Shown here in pieces: positions 40,762-49,207 of a DNA stretch of 64,000 bases (position 1 is the first letter of the stretch; every line of letters starts with the position of its first letter). The notes under the pieces are model-generated. The model worked only from the letters and a program-made list of their open reading frames with translations, was not told where the DNA came from and ran no database searches. This stretch comes from Catenulispora acidiphila DSM 44928 (GTDB lineage: Bacteria; Actinomycetota; Actinomycetes; Streptomycetales; Catenulisporaceae): positions 4,588,001-4,652,000 of the forward strand of contig NC_013131.1 of NCBI RefSeq assembly GCF_000024025.1, written 5' to 3'. The position numbers and the translations under genes are program-made.

Positions 40762-43700
40762 ATGTCCAGAACGGCAAGACCCCGGCTCGGCCGGGTCCGA
40801 GTCCTGATATCGCTGGCCGCGCTGTCCGCGTCCGCGGTCGCGACCTACGCGGCCGTGCCCGGGGCGCAGGCCGCACCGGCCGCGTCCGCGGCGTCGGCGG
40901 CGTGTCCGTGGGTGGGATCGACCGCGCCGATTCCGCAACGGGTGAGCCAATTGCTGGCGGCCATGACGCTGAACCAGAAGGTCCAGCTGATGACTGGATC
41001 CAGCGGCTCGAGTTACGTCGGGTTCACCCCGGCGATCGGCTCGCTGTGCATCCCGGCGATGAACCTGGAGGACGGTCCCGCCGGTGTCGCCGACGGCATG
41101 ACCAACGTCACCCAGCTGCCCGCGCCGGTGGACGTCGCAGCCACCTTCGACACCTCCGCCGAGCAGAGCTTCGGTCAGCTGATCGGCGCTGAGGAGGCGG
41201 CCAAGGGCACCACCGTCGACCTCGGTCCGACCATCAACATCGTGCGCGACCCGCGCTGGGGGCGCGCCTTCGAATCGGTCGGCGAGGATCCCTATCTCAA
41301 TGGTCAGATGGGCGCCGCCGACATCCGCGGCGTGCAGTCCACCGGCACGATGGCGCAGGTCAAGCACCTGGTCGCGTACAACCAGGAGACGAACCGCAAC
41401 TCCCCGTCGGACAACGTGATCGCCAGCAACCAGACGCTGGAGGAGATCTACGACCCGGCCTTCCAGACCTCGGTGCAGAAGGGCGCCGCGTCGTCGGTGA
41501 TGTGCTCCTACAGCACCATCAACGGCACCTACGCCTGCCAGAACCCGACGGTCCTGAACACCGTGTTGCGCAACCAGTTCGGCTTCGGCGGCTTCGTGAC
41601 CTCCGACTGGGGCGCCACGCACGCCGGCGCCGCCTCGGTGAACGCCGGGCTCGACCAGGACATGCCGGGTGACAACACCTACTACGGCAGCGCCCTGATA
41701 TCCGCCGTGAACTCCGGCCAGGTGTCGCAGGCCACGATCAACACCGCGGTGTCGCGCATCCTGACCGAGGAGTTCGCCTTCGGGATGTTCGACAAGCCGC
41801 CGACAGGCTCGCCCGGCGCGACCGCGACCAGCTCGGCGAACCAGACCGCCGGCGAACACCTCGCCGAGCAGGGCACCGTGCTGCTGAAGAACTCCGGCAA
41901 CGTGCTGCCGTTCGGCTCGGGCGACACCTCCATCGCCGTCATCGGCGCGGACGCCTCGACCAACGTGCAGAGCGCCGGCGGCGGCAGCGCGTCGGTGAAC
42001 TCCAGCGGCACGGTCACGCCGTTGCAGGGCATCACCAGCGCCGCCCCGGCCGGGACCACCGTGTCCTACGACTCCGGATCCTCGACCAGCTCGGCGGCGG
42101 CGCTCGCGGGGAGGTCGAGTGTCGCAGTGGTCTTCGTCAGTACCAACGAGTCCGAGGGCAGCGACCTGTCGGGCATCGACCTGTCCAGTGCGAACAACTC
42201 GCTGATCTCCGCGGTGGCGAACGCGAACCCCAACACCGTCGTGGTCCTGAACACCGGCTCGGCGGTCACCATGCCGTGGCTGTCCTCGGTCAAGGGCGTG
42301 CTCGAGGCCTGGTACCCGGGCCAGAGCGACGGCACGGCGATCGCGAGGATCCTGTACGGCACCACCAACCCCTCCGGCCACCTGCCGGTGACGTTCCCGA
42401 CCTCGCTGTCCCAAGTCCCGGCGAGCACGAGCGCGCAGTGGCCGGGGACCAACGGCCAGGTGCAGTACTCCGAGGGCGTGGACGTCGGCTACCGCTGGTA
42501 CGACAGCAAAGGCCTGACACCGCTGTTCCCGTTCGGATACGGCCTGTCCTACACCAGCTTCTCCTACTCGAATCTGCAGATCAGCTCCCTGCCACAGGGC
42601 GGCGCGGCGACCGTGACCGCGACGGTGACCAACACCGGGTCCCGGGCCGGAGCCGACGTCGCGCAGCTGTACGTGAGCGACCCGGCCGCCTCCGGCCAGC
42701 CGCCGCGCCAGCTGGAGGGCTTCGCGCGCGTGAACCTGCAGCCGGGTCAGAGCCAGACCGTCTCCTTCCCGCTGACCGAGCAGAACCTGCACTACTGGAG
42801 CACGAGCACGAACAACTGGGCCACCAGCACCGGCAACTACGGCGTCGCCGTCGGAGACGCCGACTCTGCCAGTGCCCTGACACTGTCCGGCACGCTCGCC
42901 GTCGCGGCGAACCAGCTCGGCCAGCCGGTCAGCGTCACCAACCCGGGTCCGCAGGAGGGCGTGGCCGGCGCCGCGGTCTCGGTGCAGGTCACGGCCGGTG
43001 ACACCACGGCCGGTCAGACCGCGGCGTTCACCGCCGCCGGGCTGCCGGCCGGGCTGGCGATCTCGTCCTCCGGGAAGATCACCGGCACGCCGATCACCGC
43101 CGGTACCAGCACCGTCGATGTCACCGCCAAGGACGGCAACGGAGCCACGGCCACCACGTCCTTCGTGTGGACGGTCGCGGCCTCCTCCGGCGGCGTTCCG
43201 ACGACGCCTCTGGTCGGTTATCAGGGCTTGTGCTTGGACGTGGCCGCGGCGAACAACGCCGACGGCACCGCCGTGCAGGTCTACACCTGCAACGGGACCA
43301 ACTCCCAGCAGTGGACCGAGGAAGCCGACGGCACGGTGCACTCGCTCGGCAAGTGCCTGGACATCGCCGCCGGCGGTACCGCGAACGGCACCGCCGTGGA
43401 TCTGTACACCTGTAACGGAAGCGGCGCGCAGCAGTGGCAGCCGCAGACCAACGGCACGTTGCGCAACCCGGCGTCCGGCCGGTGCCTCGACGACACCGGC
43501 TCGGGCCTGTCCGGGACGAAGACCGAGATCTACGACTGCTCCGGCGCGGCGAACCAAGTGTGGAAGTCCCCGGCGGGCACGTCCACCGGTGGCGGCGGCG
43601 GCAGCACCGGTCCGATCACCGGCTACCAGGGCATGTGCGTGGACGTGCGCAGCGCCAACAGCGCCGACGGCACTCCGGTGCAGGTCTACACCTGCAACGG

Positions 43701-43980
43701 CACCACCGCGCAGCAGTGGACGGTCGAGTCCAACGGCAGCCTGCAGGCGCTGGGCAAGTGCCTGGACGTGAACGCCGCCGGTACCGCGAACGGCAGCCTC
43801 GTCCAGCTCTACACCTGCAACGGGACCGTCGCGCAGGTCTGGCAGGCGCAGAGCAACGGCGAGCTGGTCAACCCGCACTCCGGCCGGTGTCTGGACGACA
43901 CCGCGTCGGGCGGCTCCGGGACCCAGCTGCAGATCTGGGACTGCACCGCCAGTGCGAACCAGAAGTGGCAGCTGCCTTGA
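40762..43980 (+). CDS. Secreted GH3 beta-glycosidase with Fn3-like and ricin-B lectin domains
   Basis: 1072 aa. A signal peptide (residues 1-38, ending PGAQA) is followed by the GH3 catalytic barrel with nucleophile Asp282 in FVTSDWGATHAG and IVRDPRWGRAFE near 163. A second alpha/beta domain and an Fn3-like domain follow (SGLGYGLSY-type region near 590, ending about 710). A putative Ig-like module (He_PIG; about 720-810) precedes two ricin-B lectin blocks with repeated YTCNGT and CLD motifs. It likely cleaves beta-linked oligosaccharides outside the cell while binding the polymer. A strong terminator follows. Confidence 0.9.
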   Translation: MSRTARPRLGRVRVLISLAALSASAVATYAAVPGAQAAPAASAASAACPWVGSTAPIPQRVSQLLAAMTLNQKVQLMTGSSGSSYVGFTPAIGSLCIPAMNLEDGPAGVADGMTNVTQLPAPVDVAATFDTSAEQSFGQLIGAEEAAKGTTVDLGPTINIVRDPRWGRAFESVGEDPYLNGQMGAADIRGVQSTGTMAQVKHLVAYNQETNRNSPSDNVIASNQTLEEIYDPAFQTSVQKGAASSVMCSYSTINGTYACQNPTVLNTVLRNQFGFGGFVTSDWGATHAGAASVNAGLDQDMPGDNTYYGSALISAVNSGQVSQATINTAVSRILTEEFAFGMFDKPPTGSPGATATSSANQTAGEHLAEQGTVLLKNSGNVLPFGSGDTSIAVIGADASTNVQSAGGGSASVNSSGTVTPLQGITSAAPAGTTVSYDSGSSTSSAAALAGRSSVAVVFVSTNESEGSDLSGIDLSSANNSLISAVANANPNTVVVLNTGSAVTMPWLSSVKGVLEAWYPGQSDGTAIARILYGTTNPSGHLPVTFPTSLSQVPASTSAQWPGTNGQVQYSEGVDVGYRWYDSKGLTPLFPFGYGLSYTSFSYSNLQISSLPQGGAATVTATVTNTGSRAGADVAQLYVSDPAASGQPPRQLEGFARVNLQPGQSQTVSFPLTEQNLHYWSTSTNNWATSTGNYGVAVGDADSASALTLSGTLAVAANQLGQPVSVTNPGPQEGVAGAAVSVQVTAGDTTAGQTAAFTAAGLPAGLAISSSGKITGTPITAGTSTVDVTAKDGNGATATTSFVWTVAASSGGVPTTPLVGYQGLCLDVAAANNADGTAVQVYTCNGTNSQQWTEEADGTVHSLGKCLDIAAGGTANGTAVDLYTCNGSGAQQWQPQTNGTLRNPASGRCLDDTGSGLSGTKTEIYDCSGAANQVWKSPAGTSTGGGGGSTGPITGYQGMCVDVRSANSADGTPVQVYTCNGTTAQQWTVESNGSLQALGKCLDVNAAGTANGSLVQLYTCNGTVAQVWQAQSNGELVNPHSGRCLDDTASGGSGTQLQIWDCTASANQKWQLP

Positions 43981-44006
43981 TCGGCTAAGACAGTTCGCTG
44001 ATTCAC

Positions 44007-44049
44007 ATCGGCCCGCGCCCTTTCCCGAGACGGAGGGGCGCGGGCCGAT
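44007..44049 (+). terminator. Strong hairpin terminator after the GH3 gene
   Basis: Fourteen-bp arms (ATCGGCCCGCGCCC at 44007-44020 and its complement at 44036-44049) enclose a 15-nt loop, 26 nt past the GH3 stop. No T-run follows, common in high-GC actinobacteria. It separates the GH3 gene from the convergent LysR gene. Confidence 0.75.
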
Positions 44050-44135
44050 TCGGTACCGGCGCGTTTGTAAGAGCTGACAACAAGCGCGGGATCGCTTGCT
44101 GGCAAACAGATCTCAGACGGACACCGTGACAGGTC

Positions 44136-45095
44136 TCAGACGAACGCCGTGACGCTGTACTGATTCAGTGCCACCGTCTGCAACCCCTCCAGCACCCGGC
44201 TCAGCCGAGGCTGCCCCGCCTCCCCGCTGCGCGCCAGCGCGTACACGCTCCGCGTGACCGGCGCGGTCAGCGGATGCAGGCTGACGCCGCGGGTGTCGGC
44301 GGGCAGCGCCATGCGGGGCACGAGCGCGACGCCGGCGCGCGCCGCGACCAGCGCGGTGAGCACCGAGAAGTCGGTGGCCGCGGCGATCGGCGACGGGACG
44401 AAGCCGGCCGCCCCGCAGGCGCGGCGGGTGAGTTCGTGGCAGTAGGTGCGGGGATCGGGCAGAAGCCAGCCCTCGTCACGGAAATCGGCGAGCTCGGCAG
44501 GTTGGTGGGGCGTCAGATCGTGCGCCGCGGCGGTGTCCGGATGCAGCGCCAGGTACACCGGTTCTTCCATCAGCCGATGCTGTTCGCAGCCCGGTGGGAG
44601 TGGACGCGGCAGGAGGCTGTAGGCGTGTGCGACCGCGATGTCGGTTTCGCGGCGGCGCAGCATCTCCACCGAGACGTCCGGCTCGGCTTCGGTGATGCGC
44701 AGCTCTGGTCGCATGGCGCCGACGTCGCCAACCTCAGCCTCGCTGTCCTGCGCCAGCAGCTGCCACAGCGGCGGGAGCAGAACTCGCGCCGCTGAGGGGA
44801 ACGCGGTGATCAACACCGTCCCGCGCTGCCCGGCGCGCAGTGCCTGGAGTTCGGCGTCGGCGGCGGCGAGGTTGCCGAGGATCACGTCGGCGTGCTCGAC
44901 CAGACGCTGACCGGCGTACGTCAGGCGCAGGGTGCGGCCGTGCTTCTCCAGGAGTGGGACGCCGGCTTCCTTCTCCAGCGCGGCCAGTTGCTGCGAGACG
45001 GCGGGACCCGTCAGGTGCAGGGCTTCGGCGGCGGCGGTCACGGTGCCCTGGACCGACAGCTCCCGCAGGAGCCGTAGCCGACGGACGTCTATCAT
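44136..45095 (-). CDS. LysR-family transcription regulator
   Basis: 319 aa; ATG 45095 has AGGTGG 8 nt upstream and is preferred over an earlier GTG. The N-terminal helix-turn-helix is TVTAAAEALHLTGPAVSQQL. The substrate-binding domain follows with typical strand motifs (LITAFPSAARVLLPPLW, VAARAGVALVPRMALP). It is divergent from the EamA exporter gene with 71 nt between, a classical LysR arrangement in which it controls the neighbour. Just beyond its stop a 20-bp block of the gene end is repeated imperfectly (44110-44153). Confidence 0.88.
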   Translation of the reverse strand: MIDVRRLRLLRELSVQGTVTAAAEALHLTGPAVSQQLAALEKEAGVPLLEKHGRTLRLTYAGQRLVEHADVILGNLAAADAELQALRAGQRGTVLITAFPSAARVLLPPLWQLLAQDSEAEVGDVGAMRPELRITEAEPDVSVEMLRRRETDIAVAHAYSLLPRPLPPGCEQHRLMEEPVYLALHPDTAAAHDLTPHQPAELADFRDEGWLLPDPRTYCHELTRRACGAAGFVPSPIAAATDFSVLTALVAARAGVALVPRMALPADTRGVSLHPLTAPVTRSVYALARSGEAGQPRLSRVLEGLQTVALNQYSVTAFV

Positions 45096-45166
45096 GAAGC
45101 CCACCTTTGGGAACAGCGAAGAAAGAGTAACTGGATCTTCCCTATTCTAGGCGCGAGGCTGGACGC

Positions 45167-46096
45167 GTGAACACTGCGCTCGTCTCTCCTCGCGGTCTCG
45201 CCCTCGGCGCAACCGTCGTGCTCTGGGCTTCGGCGTTCCCGGCGATCAGGGTCGGCGTGCCGGGGTTGGGCGTTGCCGGGCTGTCGCTGGAGCGGTTGGT
45301 GGTGGCGTCGGTGGCGCTGGCTGTGGTCGCGCCGTTTATGGGAGTGCGGCGGCCGCGTCGGCGGGACCTGCCACGCATCGCGATGTGTGGGGCTGCCGGC
45401 ATGAGCGTGTACCAGCTGCTGCTCAACTGGGGCGAGGTCCATGTCGCGGCGGGGACTGCCAGCCTGCTGATTTCCGTCGCGCCGGTCTTCAGCGTTCTGC
45501 TTGCCGCCGCGTTCCTGGGGGAGCGGGTCACGGCGCGCGTCGTGACCGGCAGCTTGATCGCCTTGGGCGGCGCCGCGATCGTCGCCGTCGGCGGCGGCTC
45601 GGCGCGGGTCTCCACGAGCGCGCTCGTGGTCATCGCCGCCGCCATCGTGCAGGCTACCTACCACTTCGGGTCCAAGCCGCTGCTGAGCCGCTACTCAGGG
45701 TTCGAAGTCGCCTGCTACGCGATGTGGAGCGGCACGCTGTTCCTGCTGCCGCTGCTCCCGGCAGCCTGGCACGCCACCTCCCACGCCACCGCCCCGGCGC
45801 TGGCCTCCGCGCTCTACCTCGGCCTGGCGCCGTCCGCGCTGGGCTTCGTGACCTGGGGCTACGCGGTCGCGCGGTACCCGGTGGCGCTGTCGACCGCCGC
45901 GCTGTACCTCGTACCGCCGGTCACGCTCGCGGTCGCGTTCGTCTGGCTCGGCGAGACCCCGCAGCCGCTGGAGTTGCTCGGCGGGCTCGTCGGCATCGGC
46001 GGCGTGGTGCTGATTCAGCGCCGGGGGCGCGGAACGCTTGCCAGACAACAGATCCAGCCCGCCTCTGTACCTACCCCTGCTCGGACGACCGGCTGA
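45167..46096 (+). CDS. EamA-family (DMT) exporter
   Basis: 309 aa with ten hydrophobic spans in two EamA halves. Typical starts are ALGATVVLWASAFPAIRVG and ALVVIAAAIVQATYHFG, and the ends LLISVAPVFSVLLAAAFLGE and LVPPVTLAVAFVWLGETP. Such carriers export amino acids or other small metabolites. GTG 45167 has AGGCTGG upstream. The divergent LysR regulator is the likely controller. The last 26 bases overlap the convergent winged-helix gene. Confidence 0.88.
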   Translation: MNTALVSPRGLALGATVVLWASAFPAIRVGVPGLGVAGLSLERLVVASVALAVVAPFMGVRRPRRRDLPRIAMCGAAGMSVYQLLLNWGEVHVAAGTASLLISVAPVFSVLLAAAFLGERVTARVVTGSLIALGGAAIVAVGGGSARVSTSALVVIAAAIVQATYHFGSKPLLSRYSGFEVACYAMWSGTLFLLPLLPAAWHATSHATAPALASALYLGLAPSALGFVTWGYAVARYPVALSTAALYLVPPVTLAVAFVWLGETPQPLELLGGLVGIGGVVLIQRRGRGTLARQQIQPASVPTPARTTG

Positions 46097-46403
46097 GCGC
46101 GACCACCGACCGGCCCGCGCCGGCGACGATCTGCTGGAGCGCCAGCACATGGCCGTCGAAGGCGGTGCGGCCGGCGGGGGTGAGGCGGGCTGAGGTGCGG
46201 GGACGTTTGCCGACGAAGGCTTTGCGGATCTCGATGTAGCCGGCGTCGGCCAGGGTGGTGAGCTGTTTGGACAGCGCTGAGTCGGACAGCTCGACGCTGT
46301 CGCGCAGGACCGCGAAGTCTGCCCAGTCCGTCGCGGCGAGGAAGGCGACCAGCGATAACCGCGTGGGTGCGTGGATCAGCTCGTCGAACTTGGGCGTGGT
46401 CAT
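46071..46403 (-). CDS. Winged-helix transcription regulator (HTH_34/ArsR-MarR type)
   Basis: 110 aa; GGGAG lies upstream of ATG 46403. The sequence (MTTPKFDELIHAPTRLSLVA, then LSDSALSKQLTTLADAGYIE, RTSARLTPAGRTAFDGHVLA) is a compact winged helix of the family annotated as HTH_34. These small regulators are usually paired with a membrane protein gene; here the membrane gene overlaps its start by 4 nt (ATGA). It probably binds the 25-bp palindrome ahead of the pair. Confidence 0.82.
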   Translation of the reverse strand: MTTPKFDELIHAPTRLSLVAFLAATDWADFAVLRDSVELSDSALSKQLTTLADAGYIEIRKAFVGKRPRTSARLTPAGRTAFDGHVLALQQIVAGAGRSVVALSRSSEQG

Positions 46404-46897
46404 CGACGGCTCCCGGAGCGGCGTACCAGGAACGCCGCCTCGTAGCGGACGAGCAGTTGGCCGCCGATGGCGAACAGCGCCGCGGTCAGCGCGGCGGCGA
46501 TCGTGATGGGGTAGGGCACGTCGGCCGCTTTCAGGCTGAGGGCGGTCGTGATCAACACGGCGATCAGGGCTGCCAGGAACGTCGCCAGACCGATCAGCGT
46601 CCTGCGACCGGCGCCCGGGCCGGCCAGGCCGCGGCGGGGTGTGGCGGCGCGCGCGGCGCGAGACACCGGTCGGTCGATGGCGAACGCGCCGACCAGGTAG
46701 GCGGCGACGCCGATGGCGACGACCGCGCCGTGCCCGGACTGGAAGACGGTCGCGAGCGCGGTGATCAGAGCGGCGTGAGCCCACCAATACCAGCGCGGGA
46801 AGACCTTGCGGCGGATCACCTGCTCGCGACGCAGGTCGATCTCGGCGAGGGCGCGCGCGGCGTCGGCGGGCTCGATGGGCTCGATGGGCTCGTTCAT
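46400..46897 (-). CDS. Membrane protein paired with the winged-helix regulator
   Basis: 165 aa; GGGAGGG lies just before ATG 46897. Four hydrophobic spans (WWAHAALITALATVFQSG, AVVAIGVAAYLVGAFA, LIGLATFLAALIAVLITTAL, ITIAAALTAALFAIGGQLLV) follow a short acidic N-terminus with a repeated EPIEP. No transport motif is seen. Coupled to the regulator gene, a pairing common in actinobacteria, where the membrane protein may sense envelope state. The 25-bp palindrome sits 14 nt upstream. Confidence 0.75.
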   Translation of the reverse strand: MNEPIEPIEPADAARALAEIDLRREQVIRRKVFPRWYWWAHAALITALATVFQSGHGAVVAIGVAAYLVGAFAIDRPVSRAARAATPRRGLAGPGAGRRTLIGLATFLAALIAVLITTALSLKAADVPYPITIAAALTAALFAIGGQLLVRYEAAFLVRRSGSRR

Positions 46898-46910
46898 TTT
46901 CCCTCCCGGA

Positions 46911-46935
46911 ACTACTTTCCTACTAGGAAAGTAGT
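46911..46935. promoter_or_regulatory. 25-bp perfect palindrome, operator of the regulator operon
   Basis: ACTACTTTCCTA (46911-46922) and its exact complement TAGGAAAGTAGT (46924-46935) flank a central C. It is AT-rich in a GC-rich surround and lies 14 nt ahead of the membrane protein start and about 145 nt ahead of the divergent sigma factor start. It is an ideal dimer site for the winged-helix protein encoded next door. Confidence 0.75.
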
Positions 46936-47010
46936 CGGAGATCCCACGGCCCGCAAGTGACGTCGGCCCGTGAACCCTTCGTCGTGTGCTGAAACGACCC
47001 GCAGCCGCAG

Positions 47011-47037
47011 GCAACCCAACCGTTTCCCACCCTCGTC
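47011..47037 (+). promoter_or_regulatory. ECF-type promoter ahead of the SigE-family gene
   Basis: GCAACC (47011-47016) and CGTC (47034-47037) are spaced by 17 nt, matching the AACC/CGTC style of ECF sigma promoters. It lies 44 nt before the sigma factor start, so autoregulation by the encoded sigma factor is likely. Pattern match only. Confidence 0.5.
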
Positions 47038-47080
47038 GATAGGACGGGGGAAAAGGGTTCCCACGGAGGGCAGGGGGCGG

Positions 47081-47596
47081 ATGCGCGCTTCGGAGGAGGC
47101 GGAGTTCGACGAACTCGTCGCCGGGCGGGCGACCTCGCTGCGCCGCACCGCGTATCTGATGTGCGGGGACTGGCATCAGGCGGAGGACCTGGTGCAGGTC
47201 ACCTTCATGAAGCTGCACGCCTCCTGGCACCGGATCCGGCGGCAGGAGGCGTTCGACGCCTACCTGCGCAAGACCCTTCTGCGGGCCCTGATCGATGAGA
47301 AGCGGCGCGCGCGGTGGCGGTGGGAGGCGCCGACGGACATGCTGCCGGAGGTCGCCGATCCGGCGCCCCAGCCGGACGGAGTGCGCGACCTGCTGGTCGC
47401 CGGGCTGAGGCGGCTGCCGCCCCGGCAGCGTGCGACGCTCGTCCTGCGGTACTTCGAGGACCTGAGCGTGGAGGAGACCGCCCACGCGCTCGGCTGCTCC
47501 CCGGGGACCGTGAAGAGCCAGACGTCCAAGGGCCTGGCCGCCCTGCGCGTCATCGTCGACCCGGTCCACCTCGCACGGACGGAAGAACTCGCGTGA
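47081..47596 (+). CDS. SigE-family ECF RNA polymerase sigma factor
   Basis: 171 aa; ATG 47081 has GGGGGCGG upstream and a longer frame lacks conserved sequence. Region 2 is ATSLRRTAYLMCGDWHQAED through FMKLHASWHRIRRQEAFDAY and region 4 is LPPRQRATLVLRYFEDLSVE, ETAHALGCSPGTVKSQTSKG. This matches the actinobacterial SigE family. The following membrane protein gene overlaps by 4 nt (GTGA) and may be its anti-sigma partner. Confidence 0.9.
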   Translation: MRASEEAEFDELVAGRATSLRRTAYLMCGDWHQAEDLVQVTFMKLHASWHRIRRQEAFDAYLRKTLLRALIDEKRRARWRWEAPTDMLPEVADPAPQPDGVRDLLVAGLRRLPPRQRATLVLRYFEDLSVEETAHALGCSPGTVKSQTSKGLAALRVIVDPVHLARTEELA

Positions 47597-49083
47597 ACGA
47601 CCCGGATTGGCTGCAGGAGCTGTTCACGCGTGCGCGCCTCGACGAGGAGCCGCTGTGGATCCCGGACGTCGCCGCGATCAAGATCGGCGGCCGGCGCCGG
47701 CGGCGGCTGCGCGCCGTCTCGGTCGGCGGCGGGGCGCTGTGCGCGCTGGCCGTGACGACCGCCGTGGTGGTCGGGCTCGGCGGGATGACCCTCGGCGGCG
47801 GGGGCGGGCTGATGACGGTGATGCCGCACTCCTCGAGCGTCTTCCACTACGCCTCGATCGCCGTTGCCGACTCCCAGAAGGCGCCCTCGACCGTCCTGCC
47901 GGTCTCGGTCGTGAACAAGGCCTCGGAGCTGATCGACGTCCTGGACCCCGGGCACGCGTACCTGCGCAGCATGGGCTCCGCCGCGTCCGTCCCGCAGTAT
48001 CGGACCGTCAAAGACAGCGCCTCGGCGGTCAAGGGCGTCACCGCGATGACCGCGACTTCGGTCTACGCCACCGACGGCACCGTGCCGCCTCGGAACTCCG
48101 ACAAGCCGAACGGCAGCCTGGCGGCCACGGTCGCGCTGAACGCGCAGCAGCTGGGCCGGTACACCCACGACACGCCGGACGTCAGCACCGACAGCGTCCC
48201 ATGCGGCTACATGCTCCAATACGTCTTCCAGAACACCCCGCCGACGCCGCGGGCACACTGGTCGAAGTGCACGTCGATCCCGCTGTCCGACGGCTCGAAG
48301 CTCGACAGCTCCTCGACGCCGAACGGTCAGGGCACGGTGACGGTCGCGATCCGGGAGTACCCGGACAACGCCGGCGGGATGGTCGTCGTCTGGACCGACT
48401 ACGCCAACGGCAGCACCACGCTCACCGATCCGGCCCGCATGAACCAGGCTCCTGATCCCTCGGTGGTGCTGAAGCCCAACCCGATCACCGAGACGAAACT
48501 TTCGGCGGTTCTGGCCGATCCGCAGTTCGGGGTGGCCGACCAGTCCTCGGTGGACGGAGAGGCTCCCGAGCAGTTCCTCAGGCCCGGTGACCTCAGCACT
48601 CACGCCTCCTACGACCCGAGATCGTCCGGCGATGGCTCAGGCGATCTGCCGATGGACAACGGCTGCGCGTACAAGGACGTCAACCCGTTGGTGAGGCGAG
48701 GACGGGTGGCGGCGTACGCGGTGGCCACGCCGGGCGGAAAGCCGGTGACGGTCACGGAGTTGGAGTATCCGCTGCCGCTCGGGACCGGACCGTCCACCAT
48801 GGCCACGGCACGCAGTCAGGCAGCCGGCGGATGCGATAGCAATGGTCTGCTGTACTCCAAGGACACGGTCGAGGACCTCCCGACAGGGATCGGCGACGAG
48901 GCCTTCGTGGAGTACGGCGTCGGGACCAACGCGGTCACCGTGTGGGAGCGCTTCGGGGACACGATTCTGCGGGTCGACGTCACGCAGGATCAAGGCATGC
49001 CCGACCTGTCGGCGCCGGCGGACCAGGTGTGGCTGCAGAATCTCGCCAAGCTCACCGCGTCGCGCTGGACCGCCAGGAACTGA
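47593..49083 (+). CDS. Membrane-anchored protein coupled to the sigma factor (possible anti-sigma)
   Basis: 496 aa from GTG 47593, coupled to the sigma gene. The N-terminus (VNDPDWLQELFTRARLDEEP) is cytosolic. One span follows a basic stretch (RRRRRLRAVSVGGGALCALA, VTTAVVVGLGGMTLGG, about residues 38-72). The remaining 420 residues are extracytoplasmic and rich in Ser, Thr and Asp, with paired cysteines. The topology fits a sensor or anti-sigma factor, but no classic zinc anti-sigma HxxxCxxC motif is visible. Confidence 0.7.
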   Translation: MNDPDWLQELFTRARLDEEPLWIPDVAAIKIGGRRRRRLRAVSVGGGALCALAVTTAVVVGLGGMTLGGGGGLMTVMPHSSSVFHYASIAVADSQKAPSTVLPVSVVNKASELIDVLDPGHAYLRSMGSAASVPQYRTVKDSASAVKGVTAMTATSVYATDGTVPPRNSDKPNGSLAATVALNAQQLGRYTHDTPDVSTDSVPCGYMLQYVFQNTPPTPRAHWSKCTSIPLSDGSKLDSSSTPNGQGTVTVAIREYPDNAGGMVVVWTDYANGSTTLTDPARMNQAPDPSVVLKPNPITETKLSAVLADPQFGVADQSSVDGEAPEQFLRPGDLSTHASYDPRSSGDGSGDLPMDNGCAYKDVNPLVRRGRVAAYAVATPGGKPVTVTELEYPLPLGTGPSTMATARSQAAGGCDSNGLLYSKDTVEDLPTGIGDEAFVEYGVGTNAVTVWERFGDTILRVDVTQDQGMPDLSAPADQVWLQNLAKLTASRWTARN

Positions 49084-49116
49084 CCGTCGTCGTTCGCGGG
49101 ACGCACTATCGCAGAA

Positions 49117-49138
49117 GCTCTGAAAATGCTCTGAATTT
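49117..49138 (+). promoter_or_regulatory. 11-bp tandem direct repeat upstream of the oxidoreductase operon
   Basis: GCTCTGAAAAT (49117-49127) is followed immediately by GCTCTGAATTT (49128-49138). Direct heptamer repeats with 11-bp periodicity are the usual binding pattern of SARP-type activators of secondary metabolism. It lies 70 nt before the first start codon. No SARP gene is in the window. Confidence 0.4.
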
Positions 49139-49207
49139 CCGTGGGCATGCTCGGCCTCGTACGGGGGGTGCAACCGAGATCCACGGAACATCCGGAAGGA
49201 CAGCAGA

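Noticed and set aside
40714-43878. A 1054-residue open frame on the minus strand opposite the GH3 gene
   Set aside because: It is an antisense frame kept open by GC-rich third positions; its translation is Arg/Gly/Val-rich with no domain, and the plus strand clearly encodes a GH3 enzyme.
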